Positions 16,561 to 22,607 of a stretch of DNA of 22,607 nt are shown here, piece after piece (positions within the stretch are counted from its first letter, which is position 1; each line of letters opens with the position of its first letter). The notes beneath the pieces are model-generated. The model was not told where the DNA came from and searched no databases. It saw only the letters and a program-made list of their open reading frames with translations. This DNA comes from an uncultured Eubacterium sp. (GTDB taxonomy: Bacteria > Bacillota > Clostridia > Lachnospirales > Lachnospiraceae), in NCBI GenBank assembly GCA_910579075.1, contig CAJTSV010000012.1, positions 33,279 to 55,885 on the forward strand, in the 5' to 3' direction. The translations under genes and the position numbers were made by a program.

Positions 16561-17435
16561 TCAATCTGCTTTGGCGTTCTGCATCATCTGCATGCCCAGA
16601 ATCACCGCCCCGCCAATGACAAAAAACAAAAACTGAAACGTGTCCAGGGAAAGTGCCGCCTGCGGCGTGTCAAGCGTCTCCGGCCCTTTGATAACCGCAT
16701 AGACAGAGCCTGCCATCAGCCCGATAATGAGGTAAATCGTCTGCGGGCGGAACTGTTCGAGCGCCCTTCGGATAATTTTCACCACGCTGAAAATCCCGGT
16801 CAGGATTCCACACCCGAAAATAAATACCGTCACAAACGGCCCGAAATCAAAATGCAGGATATCTTTAATCGCCGTAATGACAGGCAGGGACAGTCCCATA
16901 ATCAAAAGCAGCGTCGAACCGGAAATCCCCGGCAGCACCATTGCAGATATCGCCACCGCCCCGGCCAGAAATACATAAATGCCAAGCTTCCAGTCCAGCT
17001 GCTCTAAGTTCACGCTGCTGCCGCCGGAAACCGGATTAAAATAAGTAATCGCTGGTACTATGAACGCAGAAAGAACTGCATTTATACCGCCCCTTTATCC
17101 GAACGCAGCGCCTGCTGTTCTTCGCGGACCACAATCGGAATGGCAAACAGAATAAACCCGATAAACATGGAACTGACTGCATAGATATGGGATTCAAAAA
17201 TACCAGCCAGCACAAGCACAGCCATCACCATGCCGCATGCCCAGCCAATGCCGAGCCGGATTAAAAAAAACAGCGCCTTCTTTTTTTTCTCCAGCCCGCC
17301 GCGCAAAAGGTCGTCAATCGAGCTGATAAACTGGTCATAAAATCCGAGCAGAAACGCAATCGTCCCGCCCGAAACACCCGGCACGCTGTCAGCCAGCGCC
17401 ATGCAAAATCCCCTGATAAACTGTATGATAAACAT
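16561..17435 (-). pseudogene. DUF368-family membrane protein (PopT-like), split by a one-base frameshift
   Basis: DUF368 proteins are polytopic membrane proteins, and members have been reported as undecaprenyl-phosphate translocases (PopT). The N-terminal half runs from the start at 17435 (MFIIQFIRGFCMALADSVPGVSGGT; GAGG six bases upstream) to a TAA just after a GGGG run (minus strand of 17090-17093). The C-terminal half continues in another frame through INAVLSAFIVPAITYFNP and NLEQLDWKLGIYVFL to the stop at 16561. Adding one G to the run joins the halves into about 290 residues, the normal family length. The internal two-fold repeat is visible as PGVSGGT and PGISGST. The rest of both halves is intact, so the break is recent, a sequencing error, or tolerated. 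No canonical slippery heptamer fits the zero frame. Confidence 0.85.
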
Positions 17436-17496
17436 AACAAACCTCTTTCCTGAAATAATAAAAAAGCCCGCTTTCGGTTACTCGTTTCAGCCGCAT

Positions 17497-18570
17497 TTAC
17501 ATCCCGGCATCCCTGCGGCTGATATAATCCCGGAGAAAATACAACAGGGCATCCATTTCTTCATCCGTCCCAATCGTAATCCGAAGGTAATTATCGATTC
17601 TTGGCTTATCAAAATAGCGCACATAAATATTGTGTTCCTTCAAAGCCTCAAACAGTTCTTTTGCCGGTATGTGCGGATGTGTGACAAACAAAAAATTGCT
17701 CTGGCTGGTGCCCGATGCAAAACCAAGCTTTTGGAACTCTCCTTTCACACGCTCCCTTGTTGTTACAATTTTATGGATGGTTTCTTTAAAATATGACTCA
17801 TCTACAAGCGCTGCCATTCCCGCCGCAATGGCCGGCTGGCTGAGTGTATACGAGTTAAACGAATATTTCACATCGTTTAAATACCCGATAAGCTCTGCGC
17901 TGCCGATGGCATATCCGATACGCATCCCGGCCAGCGAGCGCGATTTGGAAAACGTCTGCACAACGAGAAGGTTGTCATAATCCTGTAACAGTGCCAGCGC
18001 CGACTGCCCGCCAAAATCGATATAAGCTTCATCCACAATGACAATCACATCCCGGTTCTGCTTTAAAATATCCTCTACCAGCGCAAGGCTTTCTGCCTCC
18101 CCGGTCGGCGCATTCGGATTCGGAAAAATAATGCCGCCATTTTCCCTGGCATAATCCCGGCTGCGTATGCGGAACCGTTCATCTAACGGTACCTTCTCAA
18201 ACGGAATCCGGAATACATCCGCCCATACTTCATAAAATGAATAGGTAATGTCCGGGAACAGCACCGGCTTTTCGGAATTAAAAAACGTCAGAAACGCCAT
18301 TGCCAGCACATCATCCGAGCCGACCCCGGCAAATACCTGTTCTGTCTTTACCCGGTAACGCTTTGCCAGTGCCCGGACAAGCCCGCCTGCCGCCGGGTCC
18401 GGGTACTTGCGCAGATTGCCCGCATCAAACGTATACAGGCTTTCTGCCACGCCCGGGGCCGGCGGATAAGGATTCTCATTCGTGTTAAGTTTTATCATGC
18501 GCGGCTTATCCGGCTGCTCACCGGGCACATATGGAACTGTTTTCCTGATATTTGCTTCCCATGGTTTCAT
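17497..18570 (-). CDS. hisC: histidinol-phosphate aminotransferase
   Basis: HisC is a PLP-dependent class I/II aminotransferase that converts imidazole-acetol phosphate to L-histidinol phosphate in histidine synthesis. The 357 residues match the family. Landmarks are KLNTNENPYPP at the N-terminus, RKYPDP, NPNAPTG (Asn153), VDEAYIDF (Asp180, Tyr183) and the PLP lysine Lys209 in TFSKSRSLAGMRIGY. The C-terminal YLRITIGTDEEMDALL closes the domain. AGAGGG lies about eleven bases before the start at 18570. No other his gene is adjacent; it is followed by the DUF368 gene after 61 bases. Related aminotransferases for aromatic amino acids look similar, so the exact substrate is a family-level call. 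Confidence 0.92.
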   Translation of the reverse strand: MKPWEANIRKTVPYVPGEQPDKPRMIKLNTNENPYPPAPGVAESLYTFDAGNLRKYPDPAAGGLVRALAKRYRVKTEQVFAGVGSDDVLAMAFLTFFNSEKPVLFPDITYSFYEVWADVFRIPFEKVPLDERFRIRSRDYARENGGIIFPNPNAPTGEAESLALVEDILKQNRDVIVIVDEAYIDFGGQSALALLQDYDNLLVVQTFSKSRSLAGMRIGYAIGSAELIGYLNDVKYSFNSYTLSQPAIAAGMAALVDESYFKETIHKIVTTRERVKGEFQKLGFASGTSQSNFLFVTHPHIPAKELFEALKEHNIYVRYFDKPRIDNYLRITIGTDEEMDALLYFLRDYISRRDAGM

Positions 18571-18743
18571 TTTTCATGCCACCCTCTTTTCCTGATAAAT
18601 ATATAATTAATAATAGAAGTAATCCAGCATACTTTACTATATTTCAGCGGAAAAGTAAACATGATTGTGCAGGAAATCAGGAAATCAGAATTGTGCTCAC
18701 ATATTTTCCATTTTAAACATGTAAAACATCCCTGTCCATTTTA

Positions 18744-18772
18744 TTGACAGCTGCTGCATTTGTGCGTATAAT
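18744..18772 (+). promoter_or_regulatory. perfect-consensus promoter of the toxin-antitoxin operon
   Basis: TTGACA (18744-18749), a 17-base spacer and TATAAT (18767-18772) match the sigma70/sigmaA consensus at all twelve positions. The -10 is part of the small palindrome TAATATTA (18769-18776), which could lie in a site bound by the antitoxin. The ribosome binding site AGGAGGG of the antitoxin follows. Confidence 0.85.
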
Positions 18773-18797
18773 ATTAAAGAAAAAGGAGGGACTCCAT

Positions 18798-18989
18798 ATG
18801 GGTACAGCAACTATTCTCCAGTCTGCCATTAACCATGATGGCATTCCATTTGAAGTAAAACGCCCGTCTCTGAATGCAGAAACAAGGTCTGCGCTGGCTG
18901 AATATGAAGAAATGAAAAAAAATCCAGAAACTTATAAACGCTATGAAACTTTTGATGAACTTTTAGATGAGGTACTTTCAGATGCTTAA
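18798..18989 (+). CDS. RelB/DinJ-family antitoxin
   Basis: This is the antitoxin of a type II pair; it should bind and neutralise the adjacent toxin and repress the operon. I place the start at 18798 (MGTATILQSAINHDGIPFEV), preceded by a strong AGGAGGG; the frame also opens at 18744 but that ATG overlaps the promoter. The 63-residue product has a short N-terminal segment resembling the C-terminal half of RelB/DinJ proteins and a charged helical tail (EYEEMKKNPETYKRYETFDELLDEVL) typical of the toxin-binding part. The usual N-terminal ribbon-helix-helix domain looks shortened or absent, so DNA binding is uncertain. The stop codon overlaps the toxin start by eight bases. Confidence 0.85.
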   Translation: MGTATILQSAINHDGIPFEVKRPSLNAETRSALAEYEEMKKNPETYKRYETFDELLDEVLSDA

Positions 18990-19254
18990 AATTGTTCCAT
19001 CTAACCGTTTTAAAAAGGATTTGAAACGCGCACAAAAACGCGGCTGTAAAATGGAACATTTACGCGATGTTATTCACACATTAGCCAGCGGACATACCTT
19101 GAACGAGAAATATTGCGACCACGAATTGTCTGGTAACTATAAAGGATTTCATGAATGCCACATTGAACCGGATTGGCTTCTTATTTACCGCATCACTCAG
19201 GATGAACTTGCATTATTTCTGTTCCGCACAGGAACACATTCCGATTTATTTTAA
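18982..19254 (+). CDS. YafQ-family type II toxin (mRNA interferase)
   Basis: This is a RelE-superfamily ribonuclease that should cut mRNA at the ribosome when free of antitoxin. The start at 18982 (MLKIVPSNRFKKDLKRAQKR) overlaps the antitoxin by eight bases and has GAGG nine bases upstream. The 90 residues match YafQ. The catalytic set known from E. coli YafQ is preserved: His47 (CDHELSG), His60 (ECHIEP), Asp64 and Trp65 (PDWLLIYRI), and His86 (GTHSDLF), so the toxin looks active. Its 3' end overlaps the end of the convergent ClbS-like gene by nine bases. Confidence 0.93.
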   Translation: MLKIVPSNRFKKDLKRAQKRGCKMEHLRDVIHTLASGHTLNEKYCDHELSGNYKGFHECHIEPDWLLIYRITQDELALFLFRTGTHSDLF

Positions 19255-19785
19255 ACAGATTTTCCTGTGCGCTTTCAGTTTTTTCATAGCCCAGTCATAA
19301 TGGCTCGATGTCACGCTTACAAAATACGAGCCAATCGCATTGCTGCCAGCCCATGCAAACACCCCTTTGGAAAACAGCTCCTCATTGGAGAAGGATTCTG
19401 CCAGCTTCATAACCTCGGCATGCGACTGTTCAAACATGCGCACGGCATCGTCTAACGGCGTGTTTTGATGCTTTTTCCAAAACTCTGTATTCATTGCCCC
19501 ATAAGTGCGCCAGTTATAAGGCTCTGGAAGAAACGGTTTTTCCATTCCGTTCCGGTTTGCATGCACCCATTCCAGCAGCAGCTGGTGCCATTCATACAGA
19601 TGCACGATAACATCCCTCAGATTCACATCCCGTTTCCAGTGTGCCTCTTTCTTTTTCACATCACCGGAAAAATCAAACGGTGATGCCAGTTCCCGTTCTG
19701 TCATTCCCATAATCAAAGCATTCAGCTTTTCATAGTTTTCTGCTGCTGCGGTTAATAAATCTGTTTTTGATGAAGGTCTTCCCAT
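19246..19785 (-). CDS. ClbS/DfsB family four-helix bundle protein
   Basis: The 179-residue protein belongs to the ClbS/DfsB (DUF1706) family, a DinB-like four-helix bundle. The namesake ClbS is a colibactin-resistance cyclopropane hydrolase in E. coli. Most homologues occur in bacteria without colibactin, and their substrates are unknown. Recognisable segments are the N-terminus MGRPSSKTDLLTAAAENYEKL, HWKRDVNLRDVIVHLYEWHQLLLEWV and PYNWRTYGAMNTEFW. The C-terminal part (GSNAIGSYFVSVTSSHYDWAMKKLK) closes the bundle. AAAGGA stands nine bases before the start at 19785. It is downstream of a WYL-domain regulator and behind a promoter overlapped by a palindrome, which suggests control by that regulator. 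A role in detoxifying an electrophile or antibiotic is inference from the family name only. Confidence 0.9.
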   Translation of the reverse strand: MGRPSSKTDLLTAAAENYEKLNALIMGMTERELASPFDFSGDVKKKEAHWKRDVNLRDVIVHLYEWHQLLLEWVHANRNGMEKPFLPEPYNWRTYGAMNTEFWKKHQNTPLDDAVRMFEQSHAEVMKLAESFSNEELFSKGVFAWAGSNAIGSYFVSVTSSHYDWAMKKLKAHRKICLK

Positions 19786-19814
19786 AATGAATCATCCTTT
19801 CTGCATATCCGCTG

Positions 19815-19832
19815 AAAAACCGGAAAATCCGG
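19815..19832 (-). terminator. small hairpin with T run in the ClbS leader
   Basis: On the minus strand CCGGA, loop TTT and TCCGG (19832-19820) are followed by TTTTT (19819-19815). The stem has only five pairs. It lies between the candidate ClbS promoter and the ClbS start, so it could attenuate read-through from the WYL gene or the ClbS transcript itself. Confidence 0.3.
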
Positions 19833-19852
19833 CCCCGCTGTGAAACAATGCT

Positions 19853-19886
19853 ATCATATCAGATAAATGCTGACACTGTCTGTCAG
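19853..19886 (-). promoter_or_regulatory. ClbS promoter overlapped by a 17-base palindromic operator candidate
   Basis: On the minus strand CAGACA (19877-19882) and TATGAT (19853-19858) are 18 bases apart, a fair sigma70-type promoter for the ClbS-like gene. The palindrome CTGACACTGTCTGTCAG at 19870-19886 (six-base arms, five-base centre) covers the -35 and the stop codon of the WYL gene. A similar palindrome stands before the WYL gene at 20851-20867. Confidence 0.55.
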
Positions 19887-20779
19887 GTTTTATATGTTTC
19901 ATAAATCATTCTGGCCTGTTTTGCAATGTCCTCTTTCAGATATGCAGGCGAAAGCACCTGCGCCTGTGTACCAAACGATAACAAAAATCCTGTCAGCCAT
20001 GCATCTTCCGGCATTTTCGCTGTCACAAGCAGGCTGCCGTCGGGCTGTACCTCAATCTGTGTTTTGTCAAATTCATCATAAACCCGGTATGCTGCTTCTT
20101 TCGAAAAAAGGATGACAACCGGCTGATACTCCCCGCAGGTATCATCAACCGGCCCCTCATACACGCGCGGCTCAAACCTTTCTTCCAGCACTTCCAAATC
20201 CAGAATGCGGTTCAGCTTGAATATGCGCCAGTCCTGCTTTTCCATGCAGTACGCTTTGAGATACCATGCCCGTGCCTTGTATACGAGTTTCAGCGGCTGC
20301 ACGGTTCGCACGCCTTTTGTCCCGCCAGAGCCTGCATACCGGATTTTGATGGTTCTGCGCCGGATTACGGCTGCTTTGAGCCGTTCAAATTTTTCATTGT
20401 CAGAACCAGTATTTCCCCACCTGGAAAAATCCACTTCCAGCCAGTCACTGGCATCCAGGCGAAACAGGGCGGAGAGCTTTTGCAAGGTCCGGGAGCTGTT
20501 TTTATTTTGTGCAGCACCCAGTCCCTGCAGGGCCGTTAAGATTTCCTGTTTTTCATCCTCTGATAAAACAGCTTTGTCCAGGACAAAGTCCTTCATCAGA
20601 GAAATGCCGCCATTTCTGCCTGCTTGTGCATATATGGGAATGCCCGCCGCGCTTAAAGCATCCATATCTCTGTAAATCGTCCTGACCGACACTTCCAGCT
20701 TTTCTGCCAATTCCGGGGCCGTTGCCTGTCCCTGTTCCAGAAGGCAGTACACAATCTGAAATAACCGGCTTTCCTGCAT
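19883..20779 (-). CDS. HTH and WYL domain transcriptional regulator (YafY/DeoR-like)
   Basis: This is a DNA-binding regulator with an N-terminal winged helix-turn-helix (about residues 1-60: QIVYCLLEQGQATAPELAEKL, then VSVRTIYRDMDAL) and a WYL ligand-sensing domain (about 130-230). The WYL name motif is visible in KARAWYLKAYC and the domain ends with RIFKLNRI. A C-terminal WCX-like extension follows. The start at 20779 (MQESRLFQIVYC) has GGGAG nine bases upstream; the frame opens at 20857 but the extra residues do not fit the family. The product is 298 residues, a normal length. Its stop lies in the palindrome before the ClbS-like gene, which is probably its target. Whether it activates or represses, and its ligand, are unknown. 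Confidence 0.92.
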   Translation of the reverse strand: MQESRLFQIVYCLLEQGQATAPELAEKLEVSVRTIYRDMDALSAAGIPIYAQAGRNGGISLMKDFVLDKAVLSEDEKQEILTALQGLGAAQNKNSSRTLQKLSALFRLDASDWLEVDFSRWGNTGSDNEKFERLKAAVIRRRTIKIRYAGSGGTKGVRTVQPLKLVYKARAWYLKAYCMEKQDWRIFKLNRILDLEVLEERFEPRVYEGPVDDTCGEYQPVVILFSKEAAYRVYDEFDKTQIEVQPDGSLLVTAKMPEDAWLTGFLLSFGTQAQVLSPAYLKEDIAKQARMIYETYKT

Positions 20780-20850
20780 CTGTACTTTCTCCCTTCTGCA
20801 TGCGGATGAAACTGCTGCTGTTTCATAAGACTCAGTCTGCCACACACATC

Positions 20851-20867
20851 CTGACATATCTGCTCAG
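20851..20867. promoter_or_regulatory. palindromic operator candidate before the WYL regulator gene
   Basis: CTGACATATCTGCTCAG has outer arms CTGA/TCAG, and its first six and last four bases match the palindrome at 19870-19886. It lies 72 bases upstream of the WYL start and spans the stop of the truncated ATPase gene. It could serve autoregulation by the WYL protein. Confidence 0.4.
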
Positions 20868-21631
20868 GTTTCCTGCCAGTCCGTGGCATCGTTGACTGAC
20901 GACAACGCAGCAGATGGCAAAATAGACGGTGACGCATATTCCTGCAGCATGGCCGCAACCTGTGCAGACGAAAAGTTCATATCCATATCAAAATCAGCCG
21001 AAATATTCCACGGACTATTGTATTTATGTTCCGCTTCCGGACGCAGCTTTAATTTCAGGTTCTTAATATCATGGACACCAGCCAGAATAACGGAATGAAA
21101 TACCGGCTTCTTTCTTCTTGCAAGATAATATCCCCTCAGCTGTGCAAGAAAATCAAGGAACACCTGGTTATTGGAAGCGCTGTCTGCCTCATCAATCATC
21201 AGCACCACCGGCCTTTGGGCTTTCACACACAGTCCGCTCAGGCATATAAAAAGCTCAATTAAACTGTGATTCGCTGTAAAGGCAGAAAACTCTTTTAACG
21301 GTTCTGACAGTACCTTTCTGCTTTCTTCATCCAAAAGCCCGGCAGCATCCATAAGCAGACGGGAAAACGCCCGTACAAATACACCCTCATTTACAAAATC
21401 TTCTGTTGTCAGCTCCTGAAAATCCAGCGATAAAACGGTATATTCCTCTTTCAGATACGCCGCCAGGGCATACAGTGTCGTAGTCTTTCCGTACTGCCTG
21501 CCCCTGTTCATAACAAAGTATTTCTTTCTGTCTACATAAAAATGCTTTATATCAGCCAGACGGCTGTCCAGTCTTACCATATAATGCTCCTTTGTGTCAC
21601 ACAATCCTTCTGTATTGAAATACCGTCTCAT
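20864..21631 (-). pseudogene. C-terminally truncated AAA/P-loop ATPase
   Basis: The product resembles the N-terminal ATPase part of a family of AAA-like proteins of roughly 500 residues common in gut Firmicutes and Bacteroidetes; their cellular role is not settled. The 255-residue reading frame starts at 21631 (MRRYFNTEGLCDTKEHYMVRLD) with GGGAG eight bases upstream. It has Walker A in MNRGRQYGKTTTLYAL and Walker B in RPVVLMIDEADS, followed by ISADFDMDMNFSSAQVAAMLQEY. After that point the sequence diverges into a short unrelated tail (SPSILPSAAL onward) and stops, so the C-terminal half is missing. I see no continuation in another frame before the WYL gene. It may be a decaying remnant, or a short variant. 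Confidence 0.7.
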
Positions 21632-21729
21632 CCCGCTTCTCCCCCTGCTTCACTTCTGTCATCATTCTATCGAAAAGCCCTGGAAATGTCAATCAAATTA
21701 CAAGCAGCAGTAAAAGCCCCATTCCCATT

Positions 21730-21756
21730 GTTACCGTTCACTCCATGACCAGTAAC
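21730..21756. repeat. imperfect palindrome in the galT-ATPase gap
   Basis: Left arm GTTACCGTTCAC (21730-21741) and right arm ATGACCAGTAAC (21745-21756) pair at 9 of 12 positions around a TCC centre. The surrounding stretch (21632-21901) shows no gene I can support. The element could be an operator or a copy of a dispersed palindromic repeat. Confidence 0.35.
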
Positions 21757-21853
21757 CCTGGAAATCGAGCCTGATACCGTAAATAGCTGGTTTTCTGACG
21801 GCCCGGACTGCCGCTGAGGCCAGGGGATTTTTCCCGCATCTTCGGATAACAGA

Positions 21854-21888
21854 AAAGACAGGCAGCGCGCTCCCTGCTGCCTGTCTTT
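21854..21888 (-). terminator. intrinsic terminator of galT
   Basis: A perfect 13-pair stem AAAGACAGGCAGC/GCTGCCTGTCTTT encloses a nine-base loop and starts 13 bases after the galT stop. On the minus strand the stem is followed by T-rich TCTGTT, and the right side of the stem itself ends in TTT. It is the clearest terminator of the window. Confidence 0.85.
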
Positions 21889-21901
21889 CCAAAAATACAT
21901 C

Positions 21902-22607
21902 CTACTTATTAACTGCTGCAATAAATTTCAAAAATGCATCCCGGCCTTCCTTCGTGCACTTATACACTCCGGCATCTTCCAGTACCTGCTGGAACACAAG
22001 CCCGATTTCTGTACGAAGGATTTCATCCACATTCGATGCATCGATAACCGTTCCGGCACTGTCATATTTTGCACAAAACTCCCTTACCCAGTCTGCATGT
22101 TTTTCGAGCACTTCATCTGCACGGATATCCGCACCGGAAAGCAAAGCTTCTTTTAACTGTGCCATTTCATCCTTGAGCCTTGCCGGCAGCACAGCAAGCC
22201 CCATAACCTCTATCAGCCCGATATTTTCCTTTTTGATATGGTGCAGGCCTGCATGCGGATGGTACACGCCCAGCGGATGCTCATCCGTAGTAATATTATT
22301 GCGCAGCACCAGGTCGAGCTCATATTTCCCGTCCCGCTTTCTGGCAATCGGGGTAATCGTATTGTGCGGCTCGCCGTCAGTTTCCGCAAAAATAAAGGCA
22401 TCTTCATCCGTATACCCGCGCCATTTTAACAGGATTTTGTCTGCCAGCTCCACCAGCCGTTCCCTGCTCTCAGAAGCAATGCGGATTACCGACATCGGCC
22501 ACCGGACAATTCCGGCACAGACATCCTCAAACCCGTCAAAACGGATTTCCTGTTCCACCGGGGCTTTTGCCATTGCAAACTCATAATGCCCGCCCTGGAA
22601 ATGGTCA
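21902..22607 (-). CDS. galT: UDP-glucose--hexose-1-phosphate uridylyltransferase (class II), 3' part only
   Basis: GalT exchanges UMP between UDP-glucose and galactose 1-phosphate in the Leloir pathway. The last 234 residues are present; the gene continues beyond the window, and class II GalT proteins are about 500 residues. The visible part begins DHFQGGHYEFAMAKAPVEQEIRF, followed by RKRDGKYELDLVLRNN, TTDEHPLGVYHPHAGLHHI and KKENIGLIEVMGLAVLPARL. These segments are typical of the Firmicutes class II enzyme rather than the E. coli type. The reading frame is intact to the stop at 21902, and a strong terminator follows. Confidence 0.95.
   Translation of the reverse strand, partial: DHFQGGHYEFAMAKAPVEQEIRFDGFEDVCAGIVRWPMSVIRIASESRERLVELADKILLKWRGYTDEDAFIFAETDGEPHNTITPIARKRDGKYELDLVLRNNITTDEHPLGVYHPHAGLHHIKKENIGLIEVMGLAVLPARLKDEMAQLKEALLSGADIRADEVLEKHADWVREFCAKYDSAGTVIDASNVDEILRTEIGLVFQQVLEDAGVYKCTKEGRDAFLKFIAAVNK

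Noticed and set aside
17087..17096. Programmed -1 ribosomal frameshift in the DUF368 gene
   Set aside because: The zero frame reads GAT AAA GGG GCG, which does not fit an X XXY YYZ slippery heptamer, and I saw no clear stimulatory structure. A one-base loss in the G run is simpler, although it cannot be proven from sequence alone.
17436..17496. Terminator between hisC and the DUF368 gene
   Set aside because: GGGCTTTTTT on the minus strand looks like a terminator tail, but I could not find a matching upstream stem arm of useful length.
18518..18577. 19-codon minus-strand open frame starting seven bases before hisC
   Set aside because: It overlaps the hisC start in another frame and its ATG is too close to the AGAGGG site. 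hisC itself explains the site, and there is no run of His codons to suggest a leader peptide.
21667..21921. 84-residue minus-strand open frame between galT and the ATPase remnant
   Set aside because: It overlaps the galT end and the terminator stem, lacks a ribosome binding site and resembles nothing I know.

Overview
The window looks like a chromosomal segment of a gut-type Clostridia bacterium, most likely a Lachnospiraceae member. The grounds are strong AGGAGG-type ribosome binding sites, about 50% G+C, a class II (Firmicutes-type) galT, a YesM/YesN-style two-component system and a YtfQRT-YjfF-like sugar transporter. This placement rests on gene content alone. Almost every gene reads on the minus strand. 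The exceptions are an orphan lipoprotein (2884-3990) and a toxin-antitoxin pair (18798-19254).

Left edge (1-2509, minus): the purine biosynthesis run purM-purN-purD, with purD cut by the window edge. A 374-base divergent intergenic region separates it from a plus-strand NMT1/SsuA-like binding lipoprotein that has no permease or ATPase beside it.

Core (4170-16518, minus): a pentose uptake and catabolism locus. In transcription order it holds a YesN-type response regulator, a YesM/LytS-type histidine kinase, a YtfQ-like binding lipoprotein with a Gly/Asp repeat linker, a double-domain sugar ABC ATPase, two RbsC-family permeases, a second YtfQ-like binding lipoprotein, L-arabinose isomerase (araA), and an FGGY-family kinase that is probably the L-ribulokinase. 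Together they would sense extracellular sugar, import it (by inference L-arabinose, perhaps as arabinofuranose) and convert it to L-ribulose 5-phosphate. No araD or AraR-type repressor is present, so the 4-epimerase must be elsewhere. The AT-rich promoter regions of the two binding-protein genes share a 13-mer, and the first also carries inverted and direct repeats that are candidate operators.

Upstream of the regulator (16561-17435) lies a DUF368 membrane protein gene, a family linked to undecaprenyl-phosphate recycling. It is split by an apparent one-base loss in a G run. Next is hisC (17497-18570).

Right part: a RelB/YafQ-type toxin-antitoxin operon behind a perfect-consensus sigma70-type promoter, a ClbS/DfsB-family protein with an adjacent WYL-domain regulator and a pair of similar palindromes that could be its operators, a C-terminally truncated P-loop ATPase, and the 3' part of galT with a strong terminator.
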